Shown: positions 7,591 through 18,285, counted from the first letter of the stretch. The stretch is 64,000 nt of DNA from Pseudomonas fulva 12-X (GCF_000213805.1 NC_015556.1:3611001-3675000), one strand, 5' to 3'. Notes: generated from the sequence alone by a model not told the origin. Numbers and translations: made by a program.

Positions 7591-7800
7591 ATGTCCAATC
7601 GTCAGACTGGCACCGTTAAGTGGTTCAACGATGAAAAAGGCTACGGCTTCATCACCCCGCAATCCGGTGACGACCTGTTCGTACACTTCAAAGCTATCCA
7701 GAGCGATGGCTTCAAGAGCCTGAAAGAAGGCCAGCAAGTTTCCTTCGTGGCCACCCGTGGTCAGAAAGGCATGCAAGCTGAGGAAGTTCAGGTTATCTAA
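7591..7800 (+). CDS. Cold-shock domain protein
   Basis: Single-stranded RNA/DNA-binding protein of 69 residues made of one cold-shock domain. RNP1 is KGYGFI (residues 16-21) and RNP2 is DLFVHF (29-34), with [11 protein letters not shown] at the N-terminus. It probably acts as an RNA chaperone in the cytoplasm. A strong AGGAGA ribosome binding site precedes the ATG and an intrinsic terminator follows within 25 bases, so it is transcribed alone. Pseudomonads carry several paralogues (CspA, CapB, CspD); which one this is cannot be settled here. Confidence 0.95.
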   Translation: MSNRQTGTVKWFNDEKGYGFITPQSGDDLFVHFKAIQSDGFKSLKEGQQVSFVATRGQKGMQAEEVQVI

Positions 7801-7819
7801 CCTGCGCTTTCTGCAAAAG

Positions 7820-7844
7820 AACCCCGCCTAGGCGGGGTTTTTTT
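7820..7844 (+). terminator. csp terminator
   Basis: AACCCCGCC, loop TA, GGCGGGGTT (7820-7839), with the T run at 7838-7844. Confidence 0.9.
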
Positions 7845-7894
7845 ATATCTGCATTTCATGCAGCAGGCGCATCGTAGCGCGCCTGCGATGACGA

Positions 7895-8989
7895 TCAGTC
7901 GTCGGCAATGACGATGTTCGGCATGCCCTGAGCGCTGTTGGCACTAGTGGCGATGCGCGCGCCGACCATACGAGCGATCTGCTGGTAGAGCATGGCGATC
8001 TGGCTTTCCGGGTCGGCGATGGCGGTGGGCTTGCCACCATCGGCCTGCAGGCGGATGGCCATCGACAAGGGCATCGAGGCCAGCAGATCGACACCGAATT
8101 GCGCCGCCAGCTTCTCGCCACCGCCCTCGCCGAACAGGTGCTCGGCGTGGCCGCAGTTCGAGCAGATGTGCACGGCCATGTTCTCCACCACACCGAGCAC
8201 CGGGATGTTCACCTTGCGGAACATCTCCACGCCCTTCTTGGCATCGAGCAGCGCCAGATCCTGCGGCGTGGTGACGATCACCGCGCCCGCCACCGGCACC
8301 TTCTGGGCCAGGGTCAGATGGATATCGCCGGTGCCCGGCGGCATGTCGATGATCAGGTAATCGAGATCGTTCCAGGCCGTCTGAGTGACCAGCTGGATCA
8401 GCGCACCGGAAACCATCGGTCCGCGCCAGACCACGGGGGTATTGTCGTCGGTCAGGAAGGCCATCGACATCACCTGTACGCCATGGGCTTCCAGCGGCAC
8501 GAACCACTTCTGCTCGCGCACCTGCGGGCGCGTGCCTTCGGCGATACCGAACATGATGCCCTGGCTGGGGCCATAGATATCGGCGTCGAGAATGCCCACG
8601 CGCGCGCCCTCTCGGGCCAGTGCCAACGCCAAGTTGGCCGCGGTGGTGGATTTGCCCACGCCGCCCTTGCCGGAGGCCACGGCGATCACGTTCTTGACGT
8701 TGGCCAGCGCCGGCACCTGGGCCTGTGCCTTGTGAGCGGAAATCACGCAATTCACCTCGACGCGCGCGCTACGCACGCCTTCGATGTTCTCGATGGCCAG
8801 CTGCAGCATCTGCCCCCAGCCCTGCTTGAATTGCGCCGCGGCGTAACCCAGTTCGAGTTGCACGCCGACCTGACCGTCCTGCACGTCGAGGGCGCGCACG
8901 CAGCCGGCGCTGAGCGGATCCTGGTCGAGATGGGGGTCGGTGTACTGACGCAATACGGCTTCGACCGCAGCGCGGATATCAGCGCTCAT
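7895..8989 (-). CDS. apbC: Mrp/ApbC family iron-sulfur cluster carrier ATPase
   Basis: P-loop ATPase that carries and transfers [4Fe-4S] clusters in the cytoplasm. The 364-residue protein has an N-terminal MIP18/DUF59 domain (about residues 1-85), then a deviant Walker A ASGKGGVGKSTT near 105. MSMAFLTD, the DYLIIDMPPGTGDIHLT switch and the CSNC cluster-binding motif (ICSNCGHAEHLFGEGGG, about residue 280) follow. The overall length matches E. coli Mrp. It is divergent from nothing close: an OmpA-like gene lies upstream on the same strand, 94 bases away, and the csp gene converges on it. Confidence 0.95.
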   Translation of the reverse strand: MSADIRAAVEAVLRQYTDPHLDQDPLSAGCVRALDVQDGQVGVQLELGYAAAQFKQGWGQMLQLAIENIEGVRSARVEVNCVISAHKAQAQVPALANVKNVIAVASGKGGVGKSTTAANLALALAREGARVGILDADIYGPSQGIMFGIAEGTRPQVREQKWFVPLEAHGVQVMSMAFLTDDNTPVVWRGPMVSGALIQLVTQTAWNDLDYLIIDMPPGTGDIHLTLAQKVPVAGAVIVTTPQDLALLDAKKGVEMFRKVNIPVLGVVENMAVHICSNCGHAEHLFGEGGGEKLAAQFGVDLLASMPLSMAIRLQADGGKPTAIADPESQIAMLYQQIARMVGARIATSANSAQGMPNIVIADD

Positions 8990-9083
8990 GCTTGGCTCCG
9001 GAGATGGCAGAAAAGACGCCTATCCTACCCGAGCCGCACGGCCAATGCAGGCTGGCGACCGGCAGGCCGCCAGCCGGCGGGAC

Positions 9084-9776
9084 TCACTGCACGGGCTGGC
9101 CCGGCAGCGGCTTGAGGTTGACCTCGACGCGGCGGTTCTGCGCGCGGCCCTCGGCGGAGGCGTTGTCGGCGATCGGGTTGTCCGGGCCGGCGCCGCGGCT
9201 AGACAGGCGCGAGCCATCGATACCCTGGGCGGTGAGATAGCTGGTCACGCTCTGCGCGCGGCGCTCGGACAGCGCCATGTTGTGCTGACGCGAACCGGTG
9301 CTGTCGGTGTAGCCGACGATCTCGATGCTGTTGTTCTGGAACTGCTTGAACGAGGTGGCCAGGTTGTTTAGCGGCGCATAGAAGCTCGGCGCAATGTCCG
9401 CCGAGTCGGTGGCGAAGGTGATATTGCCCGGCATGATCAGCTTGATGTCATCGCCCTGTCGCTGTACCTCGACGCCAGTGCCTTCCATGCTGCGGCGCAG
9501 CTCGGCTTCCTGCCGATCGGCGTAATAGCCGTAGCCGGCACCGGCTGCGCCGGCCAGCACGGCGCCGATGGCTGCACCCTTGCCGCGATCGTTGTGGCTG
9601 ATCGCCGCCCCCACTGCCGCCCCCGCCAGGGCCGCCAGGCCGCCGTAGGTCGCGGTGCGATGCCCGCCGCTGCTGGGCGCCCCGCCTCCGACATTGTCAT
9701 AGGGGTTACTGGAAGCACAGCCAACCAGCAAAGCCAGTGCCGTGGCGCAGGCGAGCGGACGTAGGATTGCACGCAT
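9084..9776 (-). CDS. OmpA-family lipoprotein with glycine-zipper region
   Basis: Outer-membrane lipoprotein of 230 residues. The signal peptide ends in the lipobox LVGC (Cys20). A Gly/Ala-rich glycine-zipper stretch follows (about 45-85; LAALAGAAVGAAI...GAAGAGYGYYAD). The C-terminal OmpA domain has FATDSADI, IVGYTDSTGS, LSERRAQSVTSYL and NRRVEV, the residues that clasp meso-diaminopimelate in peptidoglycan, so it likely links the outer membrane to the wall (YiaD-like). A close paralogue lies at 25532-26188. It is divergent from metG. Confidence 0.9.
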   Translation of the reverse strand: MRAILRPLACATALALLVGCASSNPYDNVGGGAPSSGGHRTATYGGLAALAGAAVGAAISHNDRGKGAAIGAVLAGAAGAGYGYYADRQEAELRRSMEGTGVEVQRQGDDIKLIMPGNITFATDSADIAPSFYAPLNNLATSFKQFQNNSIEIVGYTDSTGSRQHNMALSERRAQSVTSYLTAQGIDGSRLSSRGAGPDNPIADNASAEGRAQNRRVEVNLKPLPGQPVQ

Positions 9777-9929
9777 GAGGTCATCTCCTGAGGTGCGGCG
9801 GGAAGTACCCGTTGGAACCCGCCTGTGCCCGTAAATTCAAGCCCATGACAGCGAAATTTGCCCGCTGGCCGGAACGCGCCCGCTTACTTTATAGTGACCG
9901 ACCACCTTCCAACCGATGACTGCCTGACA

Positions 9930-11963
9930 ATGTCCCAAGCTCGCCAGATTCTCGTTACCAGCGCCCTTCCCTATGCCAACGGTTCGATCCACCTCGGCCA
10001 TATGCTCGAGTACATCCAGACCGACATGTGGGTGCGTTTCCAGAAGCTGCGCGGCAACCAGGCCATCTACGTGTGCGCCGACGATGCCCACGGCTCGGCG
10101 ATCATGCTGCGTGCGGAGAAGGAAGGCATCACGCCCGAGCAGCTGATCGACGGCATCAAGGCCGAGCACAGCAGCGATTTCGCCGATTTCCTGGTGGACT
10201 TCGACAATTTCCACTCCACCCACTCGCCGGAAAACCGCGAGCTGTCGGAGTCGATCTACAAGGCCCTGCGCGACAACGGCCACATCGCCACCCGCTCGGT
10301 GACCCAGTATTTCGACCCGGAAAAAGGCATGTTCCTGGCCGACCGGTTCATCAAGGGCACCTGCCCGAAATGCGCGACGCCGGACCAGTACGGCGACAAC
10401 TGCGAGAAATGCGGCGCCACCTACGAACCCACAGAACTGAAAGATCCGCGCTCGGCGATCTCCGGCGCGGTGCCGGTGCTCAAGGATTCCAAGCACTTCT
10501 TCTTCAAGCTGCCGCAGTTCCAGGAAATGCTGCAGCAGTGGACGCGCAGCGGCACCCTGCAGGAGTCGGTGGCCAACAAGCTCGCCGAATGGTTGGACGG
10601 CGGTCTGCACGAGTGGGACATCAGCCGTGATGCGCCCTACTTCGGCTTCGAGATTCCCGACGAGCCGGGCAAGTATTTCTACGTCTGGCTGGATGCCCCG
10701 ATCGGCTACATGGCCAGCTTCAAGAACCTCTGCGCACGCCGACCGGAGCTGGACTTCGACGCGTTCTGGAACAAGGATTCCAGCGCCGAGGTGTATCACT
10801 TCATCGGCAAGGACATCGTCAACTTCCACGCCCTGTTCTGGCCAGCCATGCTCGAAGGCGCCGGCTACCGCAAGCCGACCGCCATCAACGTACACGGTTA
10901 CTTGACGGTCAATGGTCAGAAGATGTCCAAGTCGCGCGGCACCTTCATCAAGGCGCGCACTTACCTGGATCATCTGAATCCCGAATACCTGCGTTACTAC
11001 TACGCCGCCAAGCTGGGCCGTGGTGTCGATGACCTGGACCTGAACCTCGAAGACTTCATCCAGAAGGTCAACTCGGACCTGGTCGGCAAGGTGGTCAACA
11101 TCGCCAGCCGCTGCGCCGGCTTCATCCACAAGGGCAACGCCGGCGTGCTGGTCGCTGCAAATCCGGAGCCGGAGCTGTGGAATGCCTTCCAGAGCGCTGC
11201 GCCAGGCATCGCCGAAGCCTACGAGAGCCGCGACTTCGCCCGCGCCATGCGCGAAATCATGGCCCTGGCCGACCGCGCCAACGCCTGGATCGCCGACAAG
11301 GCGCCCTGGTCGCTGGCCAAGCAGGATGGCAAGGCCGATGAGGTGCAGGCGATCTGCGCACTGGGCGTCAACCTGTTCCGCCAACTGGTGATCTTCCTCA
11401 AGCCGGTGCTGCCGAACCTGGCGCGCGATGCCGAGACGTTCCTCAACGTCGCACCGCTGACCTGGGCCGACCTGGCCACGCCATTGGCCGATCACCCGCT
11501 CAACCCCTTCACCCCACTGCTCGCGCGCATCGAGCCAGCCAAGGTCGAGGCCATGGTCGAAGCGTCCAAGGAAGACCTGGCTGCCGCCGAAGCCCCCAAA
11601 GGTAATGGCGAGCTGAAGAAGGACCCGCTGGCCGCTGAAATCGCCTTCGACGCCTTCGCCGCCGTCGACCTGCGCATCGCGCTGATCGAGAAATGCGAGT
11701 TCGTCGAAGGCGCCGACAAGCTGCTGCGCCTGACCCTGGATATTGGTGACGAGAAGCGCAACGTGTTTTCCGGCATCAAGAGCGCCTACCCGGATCCGAG
11801 CAAACTCGAAGGTCGCCTGACCCTGTACGTGGCCAACCTGGCGGCGCGCAAGATGAAGTTCGGCGTCTCCGAAGGCATGGTGCTGGCAGCCGGCCCTGGC
11901 GGCGAGGAAATCTACCTGCTCAGCCCGGACAGCGGCGCCAAGCCGGGTCAGCGGGTCAAGTAA
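9930..11963 (+). CDS. metG: Methionyl-tRNA synthetase
   Basis: Charges tRNA-Met in the cytoplasm. The 677-residue protein is the long dimeric form. It has the HIGH motif as HLGH (21-24), a zinc knuckle CPKC...CEKCG (about 145-162), KMSKS (about 331-335), the anticodon-binding helices, and a C-terminal EMAP-II/Trbp111-like tRNA-binding domain (about 575-677; [25 protein letters not shown]). The ATG at 9930 was chosen because [19 protein letters not shown] matches the family N-terminus; the frame is open further upstream. TATAGT near 9890 may be its -10 box. Confidence 0.98.
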   Translation: MSQARQILVTSALPYANGSIHLGHMLEYIQTDMWVRFQKLRGNQAIYVCADDAHGSAIMLRAEKEGITPEQLIDGIKAEHSSDFADFLVDFDNFHSTHSPENRELSESIYKALRDNGHIATRSVTQYFDPEKGMFLADRFIKGTCPKCATPDQYGDNCEKCGATYEPTELKDPRSAISGAVPVLKDSKHFFFKLPQFQEMLQQWTRSGTLQESVANKLAEWLDGGLHEWDISRDAPYFGFEIPDEPGKYFYVWLDAPIGYMASFKNLCARRPELDFDAFWNKDSSAEVYHFIGKDIVNFHALFWPAMLEGAGYRKPTAINVHGYLTVNGQKMSKSRGTFIKARTYLDHLNPEYLRYYYAAKLGRGVDDLDLNLEDFIQKVNSDLVGKVVNIASRCAGFIHKGNAGVLVAANPEPELWNAFQSAAPGIAEAYESRDFARAMREIMALADRANAWIADKAPWSLAKQDGKADEVQAICALGVNLFRQLVIFLKPVLPNLARDAETFLNVAPLTWADLATPLADHPLNPFTPLLARIEPAKVEAMVEASKEDLAAAEAPKGNGELKKDPLAAEIAFDAFAAVDLRIALIEKCEFVEGADKLLRLTLDIGDEKRNVFSGIKSAYPDPSKLEGRLTLYVANLAARKMKFGVSEGMVLAAGPGGEEIYLLSPDSGAKPGQRVK

Positions 11964-11979
11964 CCCACTTGGAGCAAGG

Positions 11980-12780
11980 ATGCTGACCCACAAGCCCTGG
12001 ATTATCGCCACTGCTCTGGCCCTGCTGGCCCTGACCGGCTGCTCACCTTCCGGTGAGGGTCGGCCACCGGCCGGCGCTGCATTACTTGGCGAAACGGCCC
12101 AGCAAGGCGCCTTTCTCGCCTATGAACATAGCGTCGGTATCCGCCTGCCGGTCGAGCAGGTCGAGCCGCGCCTGGCCGCCGTGCGTGAAGCGTGCAGCAG
12201 CCAGCGCTTCGGCCAGTGCGATCTGCTGGGCATCGAACAGAGCCAGGGCGCTTACCAGGCGGCCAGCATTACCGTGCGAATCGTCCCAGCCGGCGTCGAG
12301 CCCATGGTCGGCTTTGCTGGCGACGGCGGTGAGTTGCAAAGTCGGCATACGCGCGCCGAAGACCTCGCCCAGGCGGTCAGCGATACCGAGCAGCAGCACC
12401 AACGCCTGGAGCGACAGCGCAAGACGCTGCTGCAGTACCAGGCCCGCGGCGACCTGAGCGTCAGCGACATGCTCGCCCTGGCCCGCGAGCTGGCCGATGT
12501 GGAAGTGCAACTGGCCAGCAACGCCCAGCAATCGGCGCAGCAGCAACGGCGCCTGACCACCAACCTGTTGACCCTGAGCTTTAGCACCGACGGCGAGCCG
12601 GTCGGGCGCCTGGCGCGTATCGGTGCTGCCGCCAGCGGCATGCTCGACAATGCTACCGAGGGCGCCACCGAAGCCATCCGCCTGCTCGGCTACGGCATTC
12701 CCTTCGTCATCATCCTGTTCCCGCTCGCCCTGCTGGTCCGCTGGCTGTGGCGCAAGGCCAGCCGCGCTCGCAAAGCCTGA
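11980..12780 (+). CDS. DUF4349 lipoprotein
   Basis: A 266-residue envelope lipoprotein. The signal peptide ends at lipobox LTGC (Cys21). The DUF4349 body (about 45-215) includes a long coiled coil (DTEQQHQRLERQRKTLLQYQ...), and a C-terminal membrane helix (GIPFVIILFPLALLVRWLW, about 238-256) is followed by a basic tail. Lipidation plus a C-terminal anchor would tie it to membranes at both ends. It starts 16 bases after metG and is probably co-transcribed. Function unknown. Confidence 0.85.
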   Translation: MLTHKPWIIATALALLALTGCSPSGEGRPPAGAALLGETAQQGAFLAYEHSVGIRLPVEQVEPRLAAVREACSSQRFGQCDLLGIEQSQGAYQAASITVRIVPAGVEPMVGFAGDGGELQSRHTRAEDLAQAVSDTEQQHQRLERQRKTLLQYQARGDLSVSDMLALARELADVEVQLASNAQQSAQQQRRLTTNLLTLSFSTDGEPVGRLARIGAAASGMLDNATEGATEAIRLLGYGIPFVIILFPLALLVRWLWRKASRARKA

Positions 12781-12942
12781 GCTCGCGCCTGCGTCGCTGT
12801 GCCCTGTACCGGGCGCGGCGCATGCCGGATAATGGCCGGCTCACGCTTGCGCCAGACCCGCTACGCCGATGATCGACTTTCCCCACATCGCCTGTTCGTA
12901 CCGTCATGGCTCGCGCCTATACCGTCGAGCCCGGGTGCGCCC

Positions 12943-14058
12943 ATGAGCAACGCGCAGCGTATCGCTGCCATCGATGCCCTGCTGCCGCAGACGCAATGCG
13001 GCAAGTGCGGGCACCCCGGCTGCCTGCCCTACGCCGAAGGCATCGCTGCGGGGGAAGCGATCAACAAGTGCCCGCCCGGTGGCACCGCAACCATTCACGC
13101 CCTCGCCGACCTGTTGCAGGTGCCCGAGCTGCCGCTGGCCTTGCCCGCCACGCCGGCCCAGGTGGCGGTGATTCGCGAGGCCGAGTGCATCGGCTGTACC
13201 AAATGCATCCAGGCCTGCCCGGTGGACGCCATCGTCGGCGCCGCCAAGCTGATGCACACGGTGATCGGCGACGAATGCACGGGCTGCGAGCTGTGCATCG
13301 CCCCCTGTCCGGTGGACTGCATCGACCTGATCACCCTGGTGCCAGGCGAAGCCGAGATGCAACGTGCCCGTGCTGACCAGTTCCGCGCTCGTCACCAGCA
13401 TCGCCAGGCCCGCCTGGCACGCAACGATGCGCGCCGCCGTGCGGCTCGCCCGGTACGCCCTGCACAGGTGGAAACGCCCGCCCAACAATCGGCCGCTATG
13501 CCCTCGCTGAAGCAGGCGAAGATCGATGCCGCCATGAGCCGCGCCCAGTGGCAGAAAGCCCAGAAGGCTTTTGGCGACGCGCCCAGTGATGAACAGCGCC
13601 AGCAACTCGCGGCCCTGCAACAGGCCGCTGAGCGCGATCAGCAACGCCTCGCCGAGCTGCAGGCGACGCCCGCACAGGACGCACCAAGCCCAGGCGAGCA
13701 GGCGCTCAAGCAGGCCAAGACCGACCTGGCCGGGCACCGCATGGCCCTGAAGGCCGCCGAGCGCCGAGGCCTCGACGAACAGGCCCTGGCGCCATTGCGC
13801 AGTGCCTATGCCGCTGCCCAGGAGGCTCTGCACCTGGCTGAAGAACGCTGCGGCAAGCCTGCGCCTGCCCGTGTGCTGGTCGACAAGGCTGGGCTCGGCG
13901 CACCGCTGCGCCAGTTGAAGACCGATCTGGCCTACGCCCGCGCCGAACTCAGCAAATTGCAGCGCAGTGAGCCGACTGACAGCACCAAGATACGCGATGC
14001 CCAAACGCGCCTGGCAGAGGCCGAACGCCGCCTGCAGGCGCACACCAGCGCCAGTTAG
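12943..14058 (+). CDS. rsxB: RsxB/RnfB-like ferredoxin without membrane anchor, with C-terminal coiled coil
   Basis: Electron carrier related to subunit B of the Rnf/Rsx ion-pumping complex. The 371-residue protein starts directly with the RnfB Fe-S domain (Cys19, Cys22, Cys27, Cys44 in [10 protein letters not shown]...NKCPPGG). Two ferredoxin clusters follow: [12 protein letters not shown] near 82-93 and [12 protein letters not shown] near 112-123. The N-terminal membrane helix that anchors ordinary RnfB is absent, since only 18 hydrophilic or mixed residues precede Cys19. The last 230 residues are Ala/Gln/Lys-rich coiled coil with recurring LKQAK..A/LKTDLA units, like the tail of RnfC. No rsxA, C, D, G or E is present; nth follows after 28 bases. 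Its partner is unknown. Confidence 0.85.
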   Translation: MSNAQRIAAIDALLPQTQCGKCGHPGCLPYAEGIAAGEAINKCPPGGTATIHALADLLQVPELPLALPATPAQVAVIREAECIGCTKCIQACPVDAIVGAAKLMHTVIGDECTGCELCIAPCPVDCIDLITLVPGEAEMQRARADQFRARHQHRQARLARNDARRRAARPVRPAQVETPAQQSAAMPSLKQAKIDAAMSRAQWQKAQKAFGDAPSDEQRQQLAALQQAAERDQQRLAELQATPAQDAPSPGEQALKQAKTDLAGHRMALKAAERRGLDEQALAPLRSAYAAAQEALHLAEERCGKPAPARVLVDKAGLGAPLRQLKTDLAYARAELSKLQRSEPTDSTKIRDAQTRLAEAERRLQAHTSAS

Positions 14059-14086
14059 AGCGCCACGACAGACCTGATGCCCGACC

Positions 14087-14725
14087 ATGAACGCCGCCAA
14101 ACGCCTTGAAATCTTCCGCCGCCTGCATGAAGACAACCCCGAGCCCAAGACCGAGCTGGCCTACAGCACGCCCTTCGAGCTGCTGGTGGCGGTAACGCTA
14201 TCGGCTCAGGCTACCGACGTCAGCGTCAACAAGGCCACGGCCAAGCTGTTTCCAGTAGCCAATACGCCAGAGGCCATCTACGCCCTGGGCGTGGATGGGT
14301 TGAGCGAATACATCAAGACCATCGGCCTGTACAACAGCAAGGCCAAGAACGTCATCGAGGCCTGCCGCATTCTCATCGAAAAACACGGCAGCCAGGTGCC
14401 GGACAATCGCGAGGACCTTGAAGCCCTGCCCGGCGTCGGTCGCAAGACCGCCAACGTGGTGCTCAACACCGCCTTTCGCCAACTGGCCATGGCCGTGGAT
14501 ACGCACATTTTCCGGGTCAGCAACCGCACCGGCATCGCCCCCGGCAAGAACGTGGTGGAGGTCGAGAAGAAGCTGCTCAAGTTCGTGCCCAGGGATTATC
14601 TGCTCGACGCGCACCACTGGCTGATCCTGCATGGCCGCTACGTGTGCCAGGCGCGCAAGCCGCGCTGTGGCAGCTGCCGTATCGAAGACCTGTGCGAATA
14701 CAAGCAAAAGACCTCGGACGATTGA
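14087..14725 (+). CDS. nth: Endonuclease III
   Basis: Base-excision repair glycosylase/AP lyase for oxidised pyrimidines. At 212 residues it is the normal length. It has the helix-hairpin-helix LPGVGRKTANVVL, whose lysine is the Schiff-base nucleophile. The catalytic aspartate is in AVDTHIFRVSNR. The C-terminal [4Fe-4S] loop is C-X6-C-X2-C-X5-C (CQARKPRCGSCRIEDLC). It lies 28 bases after the RsxB-like gene; in P. aeruginosa nth likewise closes the rnf operon (recalled). Confidence 0.97.
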   Translation: MNAAKRLEIFRRLHEDNPEPKTELAYSTPFELLVAVTLSAQATDVSVNKATAKLFPVANTPEAIYALGVDGLSEYIKTIGLYNSKAKNVIEACRILIEKHGSQVPDNREDLEALPGVGRKTANVVLNTAFRQLAMAVDTHIFRVSNRTGIAPGKNVVEVEKKLLKFVPRDYLLDAHHWLILHGRYVCQARKPRCGSCRIEDLCEYKQKTSDD

Positions 14726-14832
14726 TGCTTCATAGCTTTCTGATATGAGTTGATTGAAAAAATCTTTTTTACTCCCTTCACGTTTGCCCTTATAAGGTCG
14801 GCAAATGGCCCCTGTAGCCGGGAGTGAAGCGC

Positions 14833-15012
14833 ATGAGCAACGGCAAAGAAGACCTGGAACTGGACGACGACTTCGTCAGCGACGAAACGGACAGCAGCGA
14901 AGCCCCGGTGGAAGTGGCGAAAACCAACCTCACCAAGCGACGAATCATCGACAATTTCCTCGAGGAGCGGCGCCTGCACAAGCAACTGGCCGAGTACGAT
15001 TTCGATCTGTAA
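14833..15012 (+). CDS. PA3496-family small acidic protein
   Basis: A 59-residue protein, strongly acidic at the N-terminus (KEDLELDDDFVSDETDSSE) with a basic amphipathic C-terminal half (LTKRRIIDNFLEERRLHKQLAEYDFDL). It follows nth, as PA3496 does in P. aeruginosa. That family is listed as a putative envelope-integrity protein, but there is no signal peptide or membrane helix here. GGGAGTG lies before the ATG; a GTG at 14824 is an alternative start. A promoter with TATAAG at 14791-14796 is plausible. A terminator follows. Confidence 0.85.
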   Translation: MSNGKEDLELDDDFVSDETDSSEAPVEVAKTNLTKRRIIDNFLEERRLHKQLAEYDFDL

Positions 15013-15037
15013 ACCGGCCACTAGCGGCGAGACATGA

Positions 15038-15071
15038 AAAAATGCCCGTATCCATCGATACGGGCATTTTT
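15038..15071. terminator. Bidirectional terminator between PA3496-like gene and trxB
   Basis: AAAAATGCCCGTATC (15038-15052), loop CATC, GATACGGGCATTTTT (15057-15071). It is a perfect 15-base stem with T runs on both strands, serving the two convergent genes. Confidence 0.92.
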
Positions 15072-15095
15072 CGTTGCGCGACTCGCACCGGACAT

Positions 15096-16202
<1,107 letters not shown>

Positions 16203-16272
16203 CTACCCGGCTTTCACCCACGCCACAAAATGGGTAAGGTCGCGCCACGATCACTTGTTGGAGACAACCCTG

Positions 16273-17040
16273 ATGCGCGCTCCCGTGCTGTCCGGCCCGC
16301 AATACCTGGGCGAAGGCCTGAAGCTGGTCATGAGCCCCGGCCTGCGGCTGTTCGTGCTGTTGCCGCTGGCGATCAACCTGATCCTGTTCAGCCTGATGAT
16401 CGGCTTTGCCGTGCAGCAGTTCAGCGGCTGGGTGGATACATTCATGCCGTCGCTGCCGAGCTGGCTGAGCTTTCTGCAGTACATCCTCTGGCCACTGTTC
16501 GTGGTGCTGGTCATTCTCATGGTGTTCTTCACCTTCACCATGGTGGCCAATATCGTCGCGGCGCCCTTCAACGGCTTTCTCGCCGAGAAGGTCGAGGTGG
16601 TGGTGCGCGGCCAGGACAACTTCCCGCCGTTCAGCTGGGGCGAGCTGATCGCCATGGTGCCGCGCACCCTGGGCCGCGAGGGGCGCAAGCTGGCGTATTT
16701 CCTGCCACGGGCCCTGGGCCTCTTGATCCTTTCGTTCATTCCGGTGGTCAACCTGGTCGCGGCGCCGCTGTGGCTGCTGTTCGGCGTGTGGATGATGGCC
16801 ATCCAGTACATCGACTATCCCGCCGACAACAACAAGGTCAGCTGGCAGGACATGCTCGCCTGGCTGCGCGAGAAGCGCTGGCAGTCCCTGGGTTTTGGCG
16901 GCATCACCTACGCTGCGCTGCTGGTGCCCTTCGTCAACATACTGATGATGCCGGCTGCGGTGGCAGGCGCGACCCTCTTCTGGGTGCGCGAAGGTGGGGT
17001 GAGTTCGGGAACGGGCGCTGTCACGCAAACGCCACGCTGA
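16273..17040 (+). CDS. cysZ: Sulfate transporter CysZ
   Basis: Inner-membrane sulfate channel/transporter feeding cysteine synthesis. The 255-residue protein is one EI24/CysZ domain with several hydrophobic helices ([82 protein letters not shown]) and the [12 protein letters not shown] and [14 protein letters not shown] segments of the family. ATG 16273 is preceded by TGGAGACA. The gene diverges from trxB and ends just before a glycosyltransferase gene; its last codons overlap a run of PhoB-like repeats. Confidence 0.92.
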   Translation: MRAPVLSGPQYLGEGLKLVMSPGLRLFVLLPLAINLILFSLMIGFAVQQFSGWVDTFMPSLPSWLSFLQYILWPLFVVLVILMVFFTFTMVANIVAAPFNGFLAEKVEVVVRGQDNFPPFSWGELIAMVPRTLGREGRKLAYFLPRALGLLILSFIPVVNLVAAPLWLLFGVWMMAIQYIDYPADNNKVSWQDMLAWLREKRWQSLGFGGITYAALLVPFVNILMMPAAVAGATLFWVREGGVSSGTGAVTQTPR

Positions 17041-17057
17041 TGTCACAAACGCTACAT
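17018..17057 (+). promoter_or_regulatory. Tandem PhoB-box-like repeats
   Basis: Four 7-base units at exact 11-base period: CTGTCAC (17018), ACGCCAC (17029), ATGTCAC (17040), GCTACAT (17051), with 4-base spacers. The Pho box is CTGTCAT-N4-CTGTCAT. The first and third units match well, the second partly, and the fourth poorly. A weak -10 (CAGACT, 17068-17073) lies 10 bases downstream. The site overlaps the cysZ 3' end and precedes the glycosyltransferase. Confidence 0.5.
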
Positions 17058-17081
17058 GACAGCAGCACAGACTGCTGTCAT
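17056..17081. repeat. Perfect 10-base inverted repeat at the glycosyltransferase start
   Basis: ATGACAGCAG (17056-17065), spacer CACAGA, CTGCTGTCAT (17072-17081). Each arm contains an ATG/CAT and a CTGTCAT half-site (or complement). Both candidate start codons of the following gene lie in its arms. Confidence 0.7.
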
Positions 17082-18285
17082 GAGCACTCCCCCGCTATTC
17101 ATCGCCCTGGTCAGCGAGACCTACAGCCCGGAAATCAACGGCGTGGCCAATACCCTTGGCCATCTGGTCAAAGGCCTGCGCGCCCGCGGCCATCGCCTGC
17201 AGTTGATCCGCCCACGTCAACACCAAGACGCTCCCGCCGCCAATGACGACGACCTGCTGCTGACCCGCGGCTGGCCGCTGCCCGGTTACCGCGGCCTGCA
17301 ATGGGGCCAGTCGGCGCGTCACAAGCTGCTGCGCCTGTGGCGACGCCAGCGCCCGGATGTGCTGTACATCGCCACCGAAGGGCCGTTGGGATTATCCGCC
17401 CTGCGCGCGGCACGGCATCTGCGCATTCCGGTGATCAGTGGTTTTCATACCAACTTCCAGCAATACACCGGCCACTACGGCATCACCCTGCTGACCCGCC
17501 TGCTGACCAATTACCTGCGCTGGTTTCACAACGCCTCACGCATGACCCTGGTGCCCAGCCTCAGCCAGCGCTGCGAGCTGCAACGCCGCGGCTTCGAGCG
17601 CCTGGAACTGCTCGCCCGCGGCGTGGATGCAGCGCTGTTCAACCCGGCGCGACGCAGCGATGAACTGCGGCGCAGCTGGGGCCTGGGCGAGCAGGACATC
17701 GCCGTGCTGCATGTCGGCCGGCTGGCCGCCGAGAAGAACCTGGATCTACTGGTCACGACCTTCCAGGCGCTGCAGCGCCAATCCACCGGCAAGCGCCTGA
17801 GACTGGTGGTGGTCGGTGACGGGCCACTGCGTGAGGGCCTGCACAAGCGGCTGCCGGATGCGCTGTTCTGCGGCATCCAGCGCGGCGAGGCGCTGGCGCA
17901 GCATTACGCCAGCGGCGACATCTTTCTGTTTCCGAGCCTCTCGGAAACCTTTGGCAACGTGCTGCTCGAAGCCATGGCCTCGGGGCTTGGCGTGGTGGCC
18001 TTCGATCAGGCCGCCGCCGCCCAGCATGTCGAGGATGGCTACAACGGCATGCTGGCCAGCGCCGATGATGAACGCACTTTCATCGACGCAGCTGGCTGGC
18101 TACTGGAGAACGGCGAGAACCTGCGTCGGGTGCGCCTCAACGCCCGTCAGCACGCGGCCAGACAAGGCTGGTCGAGTATCGTCGAACAGTTCGAACAGCA
18201 CCTGTACACCGCGCAGCTGGATAGCAGCGTGCCTAAGGCTGGCCGCAAGCCAACCCTGGCGATCGAGAGCAAACGCGCGAATTGA
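17080..18285 (+). CDS. GT4-family glycosyltransferase (probable glycolipid mannosyl/glucuronosyl transferase)
   Basis: Retaining glycosyltransferase of about 401 residues with two Rossmann domains. The N-terminal part has ETYSPEINGVANTL (acceptor side) and GFHTNFQQYTGHYG. The C-terminal GT1/GT4 domain has HVGRLAAEKNLDLL, VVVGDGPL and the sugar-nucleotide-binding FPSLSETFGNVLLEAMASGLGVVAFD, including the E-X7-E motif. GT4 members of this kind use GDP-mannose or UDP-sugars to glycosylate lipids. PhoB-like repeats upstream would fit glycolipid replacement under phosphate limitation, but the substrate is not shown by sequence. Start uncertain: ATG 17080 or ATG 17056, neither with a Shine-Dalgarno, so the mRNA may be leaderless. 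Confidence 0.85.
   Translation: MSTPPLFIALVSETYSPEINGVANTLGHLVKGLRARGHRLQLIRPRQHQDAPAANDDDLLLTRGWPLPGYRGLQWGQSARHKLLRLWRRQRPDVLYIATEGPLGLSALRAARHLRIPVISGFHTNFQQYTGHYGITLLTRLLTNYLRWFHNASRMTLVPSLSQRCELQRRGFERLELLARGVDAALFNPARRSDELRRSWGLGEQDIAVLHVGRLAAEKNLDLLVTTFQALQRQSTGKRLRLVVVGDGPLREGLHKRLPDALFCGIQRGEALAQHYASGDIFLFPSLSETFGNVLLEAMASGLGVVAFDQAAAAQHVEDGYNGMLASADDERTFIDAAGWLLENGENLRRVRLNARQHAARQGWSSIVEQFEQHLYTAQLDSSVPKAGRKPTLAIESKRAN

Noticed and set aside
9837..12011. A 724-codon open frame on the minus strand opposite metG
   Set aside because: It is the mirror of the GC-rich, strongly codon-biased metG frame, with low-complexity Val/Gly/Ala/Asp/His content and no recognisable domain.
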